64,000 nt of DNA from Clitoria ternatea (GCA_037962975.1 CM075669.1:108578501-108642500), one strand, 5' to 3'. Positions 12,920 to 25,089 are shown, counted from the first letter of the stretch. The notes: generated by a model from the sequence alone, not told the origin. A program made the numbers and translations.

Positions 12920-14450
12920 CATGGCTGACCAGGATCAGCGTTCTACGTCTGACTCACAGGCTACTAGTTCCTCTACTCAGAGGAGTAGAGGTGTTACCCA
13001 GATGCCTGATGTTGCACTTAGGCGTCATCGGGGAGAGAGGTTATGTGTTGACTTCGATGTCAACACTGGTAGATTTGGAGGACCAAATTCCATAAAATTT
13101 AGTAGTTATTTGGGAGTTGTGGCATGGTCGAAGGTGTCCATTATTATCCCCGACTGGGATAATGTCGAGGAGGTGGTGAAGAACCAGATTTAGAGTGATA
13201 TTCTGGTAACTTATATATCATTTAAGTTTTATTTTAGTGTATCATTTCATGTAATACATAATAAGTGTCTGTTTTATGGACTAACTCTTTTAATGTAGGA
13301 TTCTTTTGAGATACCAGCACATGACACAGCTAGGAGGAAGATCCTTAGTATTATTGCTGAGCGATGGAGGTCGTTCAAATCCACACTCACCAGGAGGTAT
13401 ATTTAGACTTTAAATTCTTAATCAACACTTTGCCAAATTGTACCAATCCTTAGTTTAAAAGTATATGAATTATAGGTATGTATTCGGGAAGGACCGAGGA
13501 CAGTTCCCCGGAGAGAAATATGTCTTCATTGATCAAGAGACTTGGGATGCTTTCGTTGCATCTAGGAATTCTGACCGGTTTTAGGTACGTTGGTCTTTAA
13601 ATGCTTAAATTATGTATAATTTAAAAGTCTAACTCTAAATAATTTTCTTTCTTGTTGTAGGTGGTCAGAAAGAAAGCACAGGACATTAGGAAGCTGAATG
13701 ACTGCCCCCACACACTGTCACGTGGGGGTTACCGTAGGTCGGAGGAGCAGCTGGCCCAGGAGAGGCTAAGTCAGTGTCAGACTAGCCAGCCTGACATTGG
13801 TATTGTGGACCCCCTTCCCCACCTACACGCCATGACAAATGGAAGCGAGCCAGGATCAAGAAGAGTGGGGAATACACTTCCTCACAAGCTCAGGAGGTCG
13901 CCTCACGGATAGTAAGTATTCCCCTTATATCAGTGTCTGTTTTTTGGTTTACGTGAAAGAAGTGAATACTAACTTGTTTGGTTTCAGGATTCCTTGGTTG
14001 AGCAATCAACCCAAGGGTCTTTCATATCCCATGGTAGGCAGGATATTTTGACTACCACCATCGGCAGGCCAGAGCACCCAGGAAATGTGTGTGCTGTTGG
14101 TCGAGGTGTAGGTAAGTTGTAAATAACTGTATCCTTTCATTTTGTTATCTATTAAATAATTATGGGCTAATCATTCACATTTCACAGGCCTCCGGAGCTA
14201 TGACGGTGCTCCCGACCCTACCCCCTCCTTTGAGAAGTTGGTGGAGTAGAAGGTGGCTGTTGTGAAGGCTGAGTATCAGGAGGATATATCTAGGCTCCAC
14301 CAGGAGATGGCCCGATTCAGGGAGGAGATGAAGGCCTCACTCAGCCAGCACCAGGAGACTACTGCACCAGCTAGCGACCCACAGGTTAGATTCCTTATTC
14401 TATTTAACTGTTTGTTGTTTGTAATCACTTTCTTTCATTGTTGAATAACT
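12920..14450 (+). pseudogene. CACTA second gene, Transposase_24 (Ptta/En-Spm)-like region
   Basis: A multi-exon reading begins near ATGGCTGACCAGGATCAG at 12920 (MADQDQRS). It includes FSSYLGVVAWSKVSIIIPDW at about 13098 and, after introns, a segment near 13661 with KAQDIRKLNDCPHTLSRGGY followed by RRSEEQ, the core typical of the plant Transposase_24 family. A glutamate-rich stretch (EYQEDISRLHQEMARFREEM) follows at about 14271 and may form a coiled coil. Exon ends show GT/AG-like junctions (for example near 13580 and 13660). At least one stop (GAG TAG at about 14248) interrupts it. This may be the TNPA-like DNA-binding partner of TNPD, or the N-terminal half of the protease gene that follows. 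Confidence 0.65.
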
Positions 14451-14469
14451 TCTGCTTGATGTGTAAATA

Positions 14470-16035
14470 TATAGGTACGGAGGGTTAGCACTAAGGGGTC
14501 GTGCGCTGTAGCTGACCCTGACGATGATGGGGTCGAGCCTGTAGATACCCGTCAATGTGACCTATTCATTGATGGGTCGGAGGAGCCAGTGGCCACTGGC
14601 ATGGTCCACAACTTAGGCCCTGTGGTTCACCATCAGTCATTACCTGATGGTATGTCCAGGGTCTCTGTTGTGCTCGTCCTCAAGGAGGATGCTGCTGTGC
14701 CAGTGGCAACTCTAGAGGTGAAGACCGTCGGTCAGGCGGTGGGCCACTTTTTGATATGGCCTAACAGACTTCTGTCGGTTGCTCCTATACAGGTAAAAAC
14801 CTGAAACACTAACTAATTTTGTTATATTGTCAATTATGGTACAAACTATGATGGTTTTCAATTGTTCAACAGGAACTGGCATTGAAGAAGCAGACCCCGT
14901 CGACGATCTGATCCGGATGCTATGGCAGATCAGGGCTGAGCTAGGAGAGGATGCTCTTCAGGTCCCATGGCGGCCACTGGTGTTTGGCCGTCCAAGTTCA
15001 CTACCGGTTTACATTACACGGAGTGACTTGTGTGAGATTATGATGGGGACGACACAGCTGAACATCTCCATCATTCAGTTGTGAGAGCTGTAAGTATATC
15101 ATTTTATGTCCAATTTTTTCATTATACAAGTTATTTATCGCTAACCATGTCTTAACTTGTTTAGGTTTCTGACAAAAATCTGTGTGGACTTATGGTTTCT
15201 TAGAGCCCTCTTTCATACAGAGACAAGAAAACAATAAGGAGGACACCCAGGCATACATCCAGAATTGGATGTTTGAGTCTAGGAAGGGTGTATACATGGG
15301 CCTGTATCATAAAGGGTAATATTCTATTCCATAATTATTGTCCATTAATTTTTGCATTTTGAAGTCTCACTTATCACTGGTAACTGCAGCGCTCACTGGA
15401 CGCTTGTGGTGATCTGTCCCTAGGCTTATCTTGCTCTGTACTTTGATACTGTGCACGGGACAGTTCTATAAGACCTGAAAAGTATAGTAGACGGGTAAGT
15501 TAATCCCTAAAAAATAAGTACAAATTCGATTACATCATTTTTGGACCTATACGATTCTAACTTATCTTGTGTTTTATTTGACGTAGGGCGATGGTTGGAT
15601 ACAATCGACTGCTTGGAATTAAGTCCAGTGGAAGAAAAGTTGCATGGGTGCACCCAAAAGTAAGTCAATCGTATTCATTCAAATCTTCAATATATATTTT
15701 TTAAGTTGCGAATTCACTTATTCTATATTTTATGTCCATTGTAGTCTTACAGGCAGGAGGGTACCTTCGAGTGTGGCTATTACGTCATGCATACCATGCT
15801 GACCATCGTCCAACAACATTTAGTAGATGGATGGACAGATGTAAGTCTCATTATTTGGACTAGTTTTCTACCAATTTCATCAATTTCATGTAATAAATAT
15901 AGCTTTTGTTCTAATTATTTTGTGCATTGTTTACAGTACTTCCAGGACCGGTCATACTTCTCTAAGACACTTGTAGATAATGTTAGAAACCAATGGGCCT
16001 CATACTTCATTGAAGTCAAGAAAGGACTTAGCTAG
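14470..16035 (+). pseudogene. CACTA-encoded Ulp1-like (C48) cysteine protease
   Basis: Recognisable catalytic segments are spread over short exons: AHWTLVVICP with the active-site histidine near 15392, LYFDT with the aspartate near 15435, and TFECGYYVMHTM with glutamine/cysteine surroundings near 15762. The C-terminal exon (DRSYFSKTLVDN...) ends at the stop at 16033-16035. Ulp1-like proteases remove SUMO from proteins, and copies captured by plant transposons are well known. A stop follows the histidine segment (CCC TAG), so the copy is probably inactive. The reading from 14470 to 15100 is less clear and may belong to the previous gene. Confidence 0.7.
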
Positions 16036-16289
16036 TTATAGGATCTTTATTCTCTTATATATGTATCTAGTGTAGGATTTAGGGTTTACATTTTATTAGG
16101 TTACATTCATCTGAATTGTATATAGCTTCATTTTTTAGGTTGTTATGAATTCATATTAAATTAATGTTATATACATACCATTCTTTTTATATATTGTTGC
16201 TGGATATTCTGGTATATATTGTATATTATGCTGGTTGTCTGATTGCAGGTTTGGGAAACAATAAAACAGAAACCATATTAAAAAAACCC

Positions 16290-16690
16290 CATTATTTAAT
16301 CACGGTTATGGTAACAACTGTGATTATAGACCCTATTTATCCACGGTTACTACCATAACCGTGATTATACATAGTAAGTGAAGTTTTATGACTACTTATA
16401 TTCACGGTTATGCTAGACAACCATAAATATACATAGTCTGTAAGTGAAGTTTTATGACTACTTATATTCATGGTTATGCTAGACAACCGTGAATATACAT
16501 AGTCTGTTATATTCACGGTTATGCTCGACAACCGTGATTACATATGTTCTTATTTAATCACGGTTACGAACAACCGTGATTACATATAATTTATAACCAT
16601 GGTTGTTAACCGTGGTTAAACGCCGTCATCTACTACCACGGTTGCAACAACCACGGTTCATTAACCGTGATTAAAGGTCATTTTTAACCA
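16290..16690. repeat. CACTA right subterminal repeat array
   Basis: Repeated AACCGTGATTATA / TATTCACGGTTATG motifs in both orientations, related to those at the left end. They include a near-tandem duplication at about 16372-16505 (ACATAGTCTGTAAGTGAAG and neighbours). Confidence 0.85.
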
Positions 16691-16717
16691 TGATTATATC
16701 CACTTTTTCCACTAGTG
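16691..16717 (-). repeat. CACTA right terminal inverted repeat
   Basis: The segment ends TTTTTCCACTAGTG at 16717 and is the inverse of the left end. It is followed directly by the ATT target duplication at 16718-16720. Confidence 0.92.
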
Positions 16718-17381
16718 ATTGGTGAATATATATTTATATATATATATATATATACGTGTACATGTATGTTGGTATGATTTGTTCTTGACATGAATGCTGA
16801 GAGTGTGGCATGGCACTGAGTCATTAGATAGTTATTCATGTATAATGACCAAGAACTGCTTGTATGGACATAGTTATGGCACGGAGCCATTATAGTTGAG
16901 ATCATACATTATTGGCAGGAATTGTGTTTCTGAGTGTGATATGATTATGTGTATATTAGAATGAAAATAAGTGGAAGAAAAATCAAAGTTAGGAAAATAA
17001 GTCATAGATTACGAGTTTAAAAAGGAAAATAGTAGAACTATATAAGTGAAATGAAGATTAAGAGGGATTCAGTATCCCTAAAAGTACCCAATAAGTTTAA
17101 ATGACCATTTGAAACTTGCTTGCATATATATTTATGTTTAAATTGGGTTTGAGATGATTTGGTGTAAGGTTATGGCCTTTAGTTGGACAAAGTGTATTTA
17201 TATGCATAACTCATTACCAGATTTGAATTTTGGGAAACGGACTGTGCCAACAGCTCCAGAATGGGGAAAACATACGGCCCTGAAGTTTTATGGCAATTGG
17301 GCCTGAAACGATCAATTAGGTAGGTTAGAAGTTGGCCAAGTGGCCTAAATATGTGACAGCATCAGGTGCTGTCACTGATAG

Positions 17382-20300
17382 TGTAAGCACCTGCTTACTT
17401 AATCCAATAATTAGTGAGAATGAGGATAAATTTTTCCCGATTTTGAAAACGAACAATGAATAAAGAACACCGTGAAATACAACTTCAACGTTTAACCCTG
17501 GACCATTTCAAAAGACCTATCCTATATATGAAGATATAAGAAGGTATGAATTTTTAAACAAGAGTTCTCCCTGGGTAGTCAATTACATAGTCATCATCCA
17601 GGGAATTACAAAAAGCGTAAGTTAAATTCGATATATGTGAATGGACATGAGGAAAGACTTAAGGATACCCTCATTGGTTGTTAAGGTATGTCATAAATAT
17701 GCACATCCAATTACACAAACATGTCAAGACTCAACACATTAATTAAGCATCAAAACTTATGGAATTTTGACAATTTACAAGCCATGAATCGATTCAAGCA
17801 ATGTATGAATCGATTCATGCGAGTCTAAGTTCCAAAACAGTAGAAACAGAGGCTCATGAATCGATTCAGGACTCATATAAATCGATTCATGTGAAGTGGG
17901 AGCCATGAACAGTGAAAACAAAACCTCATGAATCAATTCAAGGCTCGTGTGAATCGATTCATGTAAATTGGAAGTTGTGAACAGTGAAAACAGAACCTCA
18001 TGAATCGATTCATGGGAAGTCATGAATCAATTCATGACAGCAACTACTATAGAATCCACTTAAAAGCTGAATTTTCCAGCTTCCAACCACCCTAACTTTT
18101 TAATATCAAATCCAAACTCTACCAAATTTTGACACCAACTAATATACACCATTTATGACGTGTAGCCACTGGTCACACTTAAAAATTCCCAAAAACAAGG
18201 GACTTACGTGCAGAAATGCGTTTATCCCATTTTAGAGAATTTTTATGCAACTCAAGGGTCAATTCTCAATAAAATTGGCCCATTCTAGTTTCTACAAGTT
18301 CTAAATCATGCATAGGCTTCATTGAAACCATTTCGCGGCATCCAAACATCCTAAAACTCTATATGACCCTATCAGTTCCTCAATTATGCATAAACATCAA
18401 GACATAACTTCACACTTTAAACAATTCATCCATCAACATGAACATCAATGCCATCAATTGGCTATAATATTTCATTACCAATATTCATTCCTCATTGCCA
18501 CATAGAAATCATTATATTACAATCAACATCAACTATCGTCAAGGTCATAACCAAAAATTAGCCATACAATACAAGGGTCTAATTTTCACGAATGACCTAC
18601 AAAATGAATAAGACACTATCCAAATACATAAAGAGCCTATATCAACATCATATGCTATACAAAAATCATTAGTTTCCAGTCAAGGCATTCCCATACAACT
18701 GAATTTACCTTTGTCATCAAAACATAGACCTCCAAAATAGATGTAATCTCACCCCATGAATACCCTGCATCACAAGGCTAAAATAGACAACATGGGAAAG
18801 TGAGTTATACATTCTAAAGGATGAATATGAATACATTTGTGATTATGTGCATATGCATTCAATGACAGGTATACTTTGCATCAACATATCAATCATCATC
18901 ATAATTATACCATCTCATCAACATACATATATCTTAATCATCTCTATGATTCATAGCAAAGTACATAAGCATACCCACACTCATTCCCCTTATCATATTG
19001 GGCCATCACATATTACATCACCATACACAAAGTCATTTCTTTGTATTCATATTTTATATGTTGTCTTTAGGTATTCTTTCATCCAATCTCAACCATTATC
19101 ATATCTTATCACCTTTGGCATATCTCTTTGCTATATGCAAATGCTCTTAGGCTAATGCACATGCACAATGGAGTTAATAACAATTGCAGATCTGACTGTG
19201 GGAATATAAGCACCAATTTATGGGTTTAAGCATGAATATAAAGCCACGCCCCTACTACAGTAGGAAAATATGTACACTTATCATAAATTGCATGCGTATC
19301 ACCATAGTTTACTGGTACCAAACCGCATTGCCCATCTTGCAACACCGGTCACTTTCTCCATGACCGCGGTAGGCAACATAAACAACATAAAGGTGTTGTG
19401 GGCTAACCATGATTCATATCATGGCAGCTATGATCCAAAGGACCACCGGGGACACCTGATCCTCAAAGAGCCACCCCCACCAGGTCAACCACATGCAGCT
19501 CCCCGTAGCTATACATGGGCAGCTTCGTGACTTACACACCAAGTCACTAGGGAAATATCAATGTCGCTCATGCATAAAGCCGTCCTCCTACTGGGCCAAC
19601 CGGAGGAACCCCTAACATTCTATCACTGACAACTATGCAATATGCCATGGATGCAATGAAATGAAAATCATATGCATTCTTACACTATGCATCCTATCAT
19701 GCCATTCATCAATCATCACCATCAACCATATTACCACATAATTCTTAATGGATTTTAGTATCATTGGTTATTGCCATTATTTCAAGTTTTAAGTGTGGCA
19801 TTTACAATAATTTTCCATCAACACAATTCTTATCTCACCCGTACAAGTCAACACTTGCATCAATCATAATGGCATTAAAATCATCAACAATATTCATCAA
19901 TCATTCATCAACATTCAAGGTATACTTGACCTCCATACTTAATTTTATTCATCATCAATAACAATCATTCTATATTCATGGTGAATGAAAATACATCCTT
20001 ATCATATCAAGGCATGTCATTTTCCAATCAATAACATCACTATATAGCATACATCAATATTCTAAATGCACAACACACATTGCCAAGCACAATTAACATC
20101 ATCATATTCAACATCTTAATTTGTCATCACAACATAAGCAAGGAAAACATATATAATGTCATATATGACAATCACCCAATACATAATTCATGTATTTAGA
20201 ATATAAAACTTCTCTCTTACCTTAAGAGAAGTAGTCCGAGCGATTCGACGTTCCCGCCTCGTCATTCGGAATGGGTCCTACATTTCATAAGGTACCACAT

Positions 20301-21489
20301 CATTATTTTCCACTCAAAGTCACCAAGACTTAACATTTTAAATATAATACTTGGTCTTTATAACATCATCATCATTAAATCATTTTTCATTTCATTAATC
20401 TTACCATAACCACCATGGGTTTGGTGTTCAAGTTTATTATTATACATGTAAGGCCACACCCATCAAAGGGTCCACACACCAATGGTCATAAGCCACCATT
20501 TATGGCTATTCAACATCATCAATGCTATCTTTCATCATCAATAAATATTCTCCTAACACATTTAATGATACCCACACTCTCAATATCATTCATTTCCTTA
20601 TTAAATCACTTCTCCAACCAACATTTATTATTTTCCCTAATTCTTATAGTTAGGGTTTCACCCAAAAACCCAACAACCATCATAAATAATCATCATTTTC
20701 CATCATCTCCACAATTAATTTCGTGTACCACATTAAATGCACATAAAAGCTTACATTTAACTCACCCCACCTTAGGGCTTCCATATTAAATGGATTTCTC
20801 GAGCAACCCACATACATTTAATACTCTCTCAAGCTATCATAACCCCTAACCTAGGGCCCAAGCACAATAAAAATGGTGAGGAACTTACCTCAAGCCAATA
20901 AATAAAAATGGGTTCCAAGAGGGTGAAAGAGGTCACGAAAATAGGAGGGGAAAATGAGAGCTTCCAATCACCTTAGTCTCCTTTAACCTTGATGGAGAAA
21001 ATGAAAATGAGAGAAAGAAGGCACACTACACCTTAATTAGGTTTTGAAAATGAAAGAGGATGAAAAGAATGAGGAAAGGAGAAGAAAAGAGTGTATTGCC
21101 TTTGGGAGAGTAGAAGCAACGTGAAATGGAAAGAAGAGAAGGGATTTTTGTTTTAACATTAATCCCTTTATTAAAATTTTACCGTTTTACAACAAACAAG
21201 ATCTCCGTTCGGGCTTAATACTTTATCCAAAACTTATTCTGAATATATATCCAGATTTAAAATAATATCCTTAAAGCCACAATAATATTCTCAATCAAAG
21301 ATACTTGGTTTGACACTTATATTTTAATCAGGTATTATTTCAGCTCTTAAAGCTACAATAAATTTGAATAATCCTCATATATCCCAATTTAATTATTTAT
21401 AACATTTTTGGGACATTATTAACCCATGTATGATTATTTAATATTTATTCCTCTCAATTAATCATTTATATAAAATTTGGGGTGTTACA
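17382..21489 (-). mobile_element. Solo LTR of a second Gypsy-type family, antisense
   Basis: Read on the - strand it starts TGTAACACCCCAAATTTTAT at 21489 and ends GGTGCTTACA at 17382. The flanks are GATAG (17377-17381) and TATAG (21490-21494), a 5-bp target duplication with one change. The Gypsy-1 3' LTR shows the empty site (CACTGATAGGCTGACG near 28775). At 4,108 bp with no gag-pol reading, primer site or second LTR, it is best explained as a solo LTR left by LTR-LTR recombination. The GC-richer block at about 19200-19620 corresponds in layout to the promoter-proximal block of the other Gypsy LTRs. Confidence 0.85.
17783..18040. repeat. TGAATCGATTCA palindrome array in the solo LTR
   Basis: About nine copies of a motif centred on TGAATCGATTCA occur. 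They are arranged as pairs about 10 bp apart within units of roughly 65 bp that also share ...GAACAGTGAAAACA.... The array lies 400-660 bp from the LTR 3' end. Confidence 0.85.
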
Positions 21490-21593
21490 TATAGGTTGAC
21501 GCTAGGCGCCAGCCTGACGCGTAGCGTCAGGGCTGTGAGGAGAGCCCCACGCATGGGTCTGACGTCCTAAACCCTAAACATTATGCGTCAGGC
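21490..21593. repeat. CTGACGC-GTA-GCGTCAG palindrome cluster in the Gypsy-1 LTR
   Basis: An interrupted palindrome with 7-bp arms (CTGACGC/GCGTCAG) at about 21514-21530 is accompanied by related half sites (GACGCTAGGCGCC, GCGTCAGG). The 3' LTR has the equivalent at about 28789-28852. Another occurs close to the LTR start, near 5476. Confidence 0.75.
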
Positions 21594-21806
21594 CCCTGTT
21601 TTCCAAAACTCATTTCTTTCATTTTAATTGGTACTTTAGGGTTTAAAATGTCATTTAGAAATGATTTTCAAGCTGTTAATGAAAAACTATTAATCGGAAT
21701 ACATTTCAAGTTATTTAGTTATTTATTTCATGAAAAATTTATTAGAAATTTTTTTATTTATTATTTAAATGAGTAAACTAAAGAAAATTAGCATGGGATT
21801 TTACAA

Positions 21807-21822
21807 TTGGTATCAGAGCAGG
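21807..21822 (+). other. Gypsy-1 primer binding site
   Basis: TTGGTATCAGAGCAGG lies one base after the 5' LTR end and is complementary to the 3' end of initiator methionine tRNA, the usual primer for this clade. Confidence 0.85.
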
Positions 21823-22057
21823 TCTATTCAGGATTGTAATCCTTATAGATGAAATACAGTAAAGAGTAGTGGAATTTGTCTATGTATGTATATATATATA
21901 TATATATGAACATGTATATGTGAGAAAGTAAATTGTACAGGAATTCTGGCACTGTGCTCATTGGTTCTCCGTTGGCTGCAATTCCCTGTATTGAGGTATT
22001 AATTCTAGACTCTGTTGAGTTTGTTTAAGTATTAACAGTGAATTGTATTATTGTAGA

Positions 22058-22977
22058 ATGGCTAGCAGTTCTAATTTAATTCCAGAGGGAGATTTCTTTG
22101 AGAAGTTTTCTCGAATGATGGAAAAGGCTAAATTTGACCCGACCCTGGATAAATTCCTAAAGCGCAACCCACCAATGTATAAGGGTGGACATGATCATGA
22201 TGGAGCTTATATTTGGCTCAGAGAAATAGATCAAATGTTTGATTACTTTGAATGCATAGAGGAGAAAAAAGTGGTATTCTCTATTTATCAAGTGCGCAAG
22301 GAAGCTAGAGTTTGGTGGACTCGCACTAAAACTCAGATGACAACTACTGGTGAAGCTTTAAAGTGGGATAATTTTAAAAAGAGGTTTCTGTCAAAGTATT
22401 TTCCTGATAATTATAGAACCAAAAAAGAGATGGAATTCTTACATCTTGAACAAGGAAGAATGTTTGTGGCTGAATACACAGCTAAATTTGATGAGTTGTG
22501 TGATTTCTACTATCCATTTTCTCTGGAAGGTACCGAAAGTAATGAGTGTGCCAAGTATGAATTTGGTTTGAGAATAGAACTTCACACTTTAAAGGCTAAG
22601 GGAACTGATTTTAAAAAATTTCTTTTAGGAAAGATAGACCACAATTGAAGGCTAAGGGAACTGATTTTAAAAAGTAGGGCCAATTTAGTCAAAGTGGATC
22701 TTCTTCTTTGTCTTGTTCTCCATCTAGAGGTCGTGGTGGTACTCATTCTAAAAGTAGAGTTTATTGTAAGTGTGATAAAGAAGGGCATTTGGCTAGAAAT
22801 TGTAAATTTAAGCTGCTTACTTGTTATCATTGTAGTCAGACTAAGCATCTTAGGCCTGATTGTCCTTTGAGGCAGACTAAGAGTATACAGGGGAGTAGGA
22901 GCCTTGCTTATACAACCCAAGGCAGTAGGTTTCAGAGAGGTGGACGTGGTGGTGGCCGAGGAGGCCCGGTTCGATAA
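22058..22977 (+). pseudogene. Gypsy-1 Gag with two zinc knuckles, damaged
   Basis: The reading starts at ATG 22058 (MASSSNL). The capsid-like region includes LDKFLKRNPPMYKGGHD and EARVWWTRTK. It runs into a stop near 22646 after a repair scar at 22591-22674, where a piece of downstream sequence has been copied in and the middle of the capsid region appears to be missing. The frame after the scar continues through KAKGTDFKK, a stop, and then two zinc knuckles at about 22761-22863: CKCDKEGHLARNC (altered first spacing) and CYHCSQTKHLRPDC (intact CCHC). A glycine/arginine-rich tail follows. Gag forms the particle and binds RNA; this copy cannot. Confidence 0.85.
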
Positions 22978-23060
22978 TCCGACATCACACAGTTTGTCAG
23001 TGCTCAGAACGTTATTACTGGGAGAGTGTTTGCTTTTGATGTTGCATATAATGACAGCTA

Positions 23061-23423
23061 GTGCACAGTAAGTGTTCAATCAGTAGTAATCTTGTAGATG
23101 TGATATATAATTCTGGAGCTACACATTCATTTATTGCTGAAAGCTATGTTAGACATCTTAAATTACCTTTGGTGCTAATGAATAATGCTATAATTGTATC
23201 TACTCCGACTAGTTCTATGATTAGGACTACGACTATGTGTGAAGGAGTAAATTTAGCCATTGAAGGTCGAATTTTCATCGCAAATTTAATCTGTATACCT
23301 TTGAAAAACTTAGATATTATTTTGGCAATGGATTGGTTATTTGCCAATCAGGTTATAGTGGATTATTATCATAAAGTGGTGGTTTTTCCTGTTGATCCCA
23401 CTCCTAAAGACTTGGTATGTTAA
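23061..23423 (+). pseudogene. Gypsy-1 aspartic protease, catalytic Asp lost
   Basis: The retroviral-type protease fold is recognisable. The active-site triad region reads NSGATHSFIAE near 23108, where the family has an aspartate in place of the asparagine (GAT to AAT). The conserved CIPLKNLDIILAMDWL follows near 23295. The stop at 23421-23423 is followed by the RT region in another frame. The enzyme would process Gag-Pol; this copy should be inactive. Confidence 0.85.
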
Positions 23424-23454
23424 TATTCATATCTTTTATGGTTATTTTGCAGGG

Positions 23455-24830
23455 ATAGGTAGTTTAATTCCCGCTGATATTCCTATTGTATGTGAGTTTT
23501 CGAATGTGTTTCCGGAGGACATTCCTGAGTTACCTCCGAGTCGGGAAATTGATTTTGTGATTGATTTAGTTTTGGGTGCTGAGCCAGTGTCACGTGCACC
23601 GTATTGTATGTCATCTATTGAATTAGCTGAGGTGAAAAAGCAGGTTGAGGAATTATTGAGCAAAGGTTTTATTAAACCTAGTGCTTTACCTTGAGGTGCT
23701 CCTGTGTTGCTTTTACGAAAGAAAGATGGGAGTATGAGAATGTGTGTTGATTATCAACAGTTGAATAAGCTGATAGTTAAGAATAAGTATCCTTTACCTC
23801 AGATTGATGATTTGCTTGATCAGCTGCATGGTGCGTGTGTCTTTTGTAAGATTGATTTACGTTCTGGATATCATCAGATTAGAGTAAGATCTGAGGATAT
23901 TCCGAAGACTGCTTTTTGAACTCAATACGGCCATTATGAGTATATGGTGATGTTGTTTGGGGTTACTAATGCTCCTGCAGTATTCATGAGCTATATGAAT
24001 CAAATCTTTTATCCTTTCTTGGATTTGTTCATTGTAGTGTTTATTAATGACATATTGGTGTACTCTAGGTCTGAAAGTGAGCACGTTCAGCACCTCTACA
24101 TTGTCTTACAAATTTTACGTGAAAAATAGTTATATGTCAAATTATCTAAATATGAATTTTGGGCAAAGAGTATTCAGTTTTTAGGGCATGTAATTTCTAG
24201 TGACGAAGTTTCTGTTGATCTCTCCAAGATAGTTGCGGTTATGAATTAGGATGGGCCCAAATCTGTTACTGAGATTCAGAGTTTTCTTGGCTTGGCCGGG
24301 TATTATTGGTGTTTTATTGAAGGTTTTTCTCGTATTGCGCTTCCTATGACTAAATTAACTAAGAAAGGGTGTCTTTTTGTTTGGACGGATGAATGTGAAC
24401 ACGGTTTTAGTGAGTGGAAAAAGAGATTGACTTCTGCACCTGTGCTTGCCTTACCTGATGTTACTAGAGAGTTTGTTGTGTATTGTGATTCCTCTAGGTC
24501 TGGTTTGGGTGGTGTGTTGATGCAAGATGGTAGAGCTATAGCCTACACTTCGAGGCAATTGAGACTTCACGAGCAGAATTATCCTACTCATGACCTTGAG
24601 TTAGCGGTGGTTGTGTTTGCTTTAAAAATTTTGAGGCATTATTTATATGGCTCTCATTTTGTTGTGTTTAGTGATCATAAGAGTTTGAAATATTTATTTG
24701 ATAAAAAAGAGTTAAACATGAGACAGAGACGGTGAATGGAGTATTTGAAGGATTATGATTTTGAGTTGAAATATCATCATGGCAAGGGGAATGTGGTTGT
24801 TGATGCTTTAAGCAGAAAATCTATTCATAT
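23455..24830 (+). pseudogene. Gypsy-1 reverse transcriptase and RNase H, broken
   Basis: RT begins around FSNVFPEDIPELPPSREIDF and includes LLLRKKDGSMRMCVDY, KIDLRSGYHQIRV and a catalytic box reading FINDILVYSR near 24042, where the family has two aspartates. RNase H follows with VYCDSSRSGLGGVLMQ, TRQL-type sequence (TSRQLRLHEQNYPTHDLEL) and FSDHKSLKYLF. In-frame stops occur near 23691, 23917, 24127, 24247 and 24733. It would have copied the element's RNA into DNA. Confidence 0.88.
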
Positions 24831-25089
24831 TGCCTCTTTGATGTTAAAAGAATATGAATTGTTAGAAAGTTTTCATGACATGAATTTTGGTGTAGTGATT
24901 CGTTCTTCTGAATGTACGATGATTGAAATGTTAAAGATTACTAACGAGCTTCTAAAATCCTTGTCTGAATATCAAGGGAATGATGCTGATGTCAAAAGGT
25001 TGATTGATGCCCAAGCTAGGGGCATAAATATACCATTGAGCATAGATTCAAATAGGGTGTGGCGGTTTAAGAACTGTATTATGGTGCCT

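Larger units (their letters stand above)
7165..16717 (+). mobile_element. Autonomous-type CACTA (En/Spm) DNA transposon, decayed
   Basis: The element starts CACTAGTGCAAAAA and ends with the inverse, TTTTTCCACTAGTG. It is flanked by the 3-bp duplication ATT (7162-7164 and 16718-16720), the size expected for CACTA elements. The Gypsy-1 3' LTR gives the empty site as GCCATTGGTGAATA. The length is 9,553 bp. Inside are subterminal repeats at both ends, a TNPD-type transposase (9709-12808), a Transposase_24-like region and a Ulp1-like protease, all on the + strand. Several in-frame stops show it can no longer move by itself. Confidence 0.95.
5373..21805 (+). repeat. Gypsy-1 5' LTR, split by two insertions
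   Basis: Colinear with the 3' LTR at 26416-29063 in three blocks: 5373-7164, 16718-17381 and 21490-21805. Removing the CACTA element, the solo LTR and their target duplications leaves about 2.76 kb, against 2.65 kb for the 3' LTR. Most of the difference is two small gaps in the 3' copy, near 28700 and 28840. It contains a long TA run at 7021-7050, an ACTCACCCTTAC block near 6920 and CTGACGC/GCGTCAG palindromes near both ends. Confidence 0.92.

Noticed and set aside
17783..18040. Possible CRISPR-like array of regularly spaced palindromes
   Set aside because: The repeats are degenerate, spacers are repeated instead of unique, the context is a plant LTR, and no cas genes are present.
18847..20789. 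Several ORFs of 60-124 codons on the + strand within the solo LTR
   Set aside because: They are low-complexity readings (ATCATC/CATCAA composition) with no domain, in a segment bounded by LTR ends and a target duplication.
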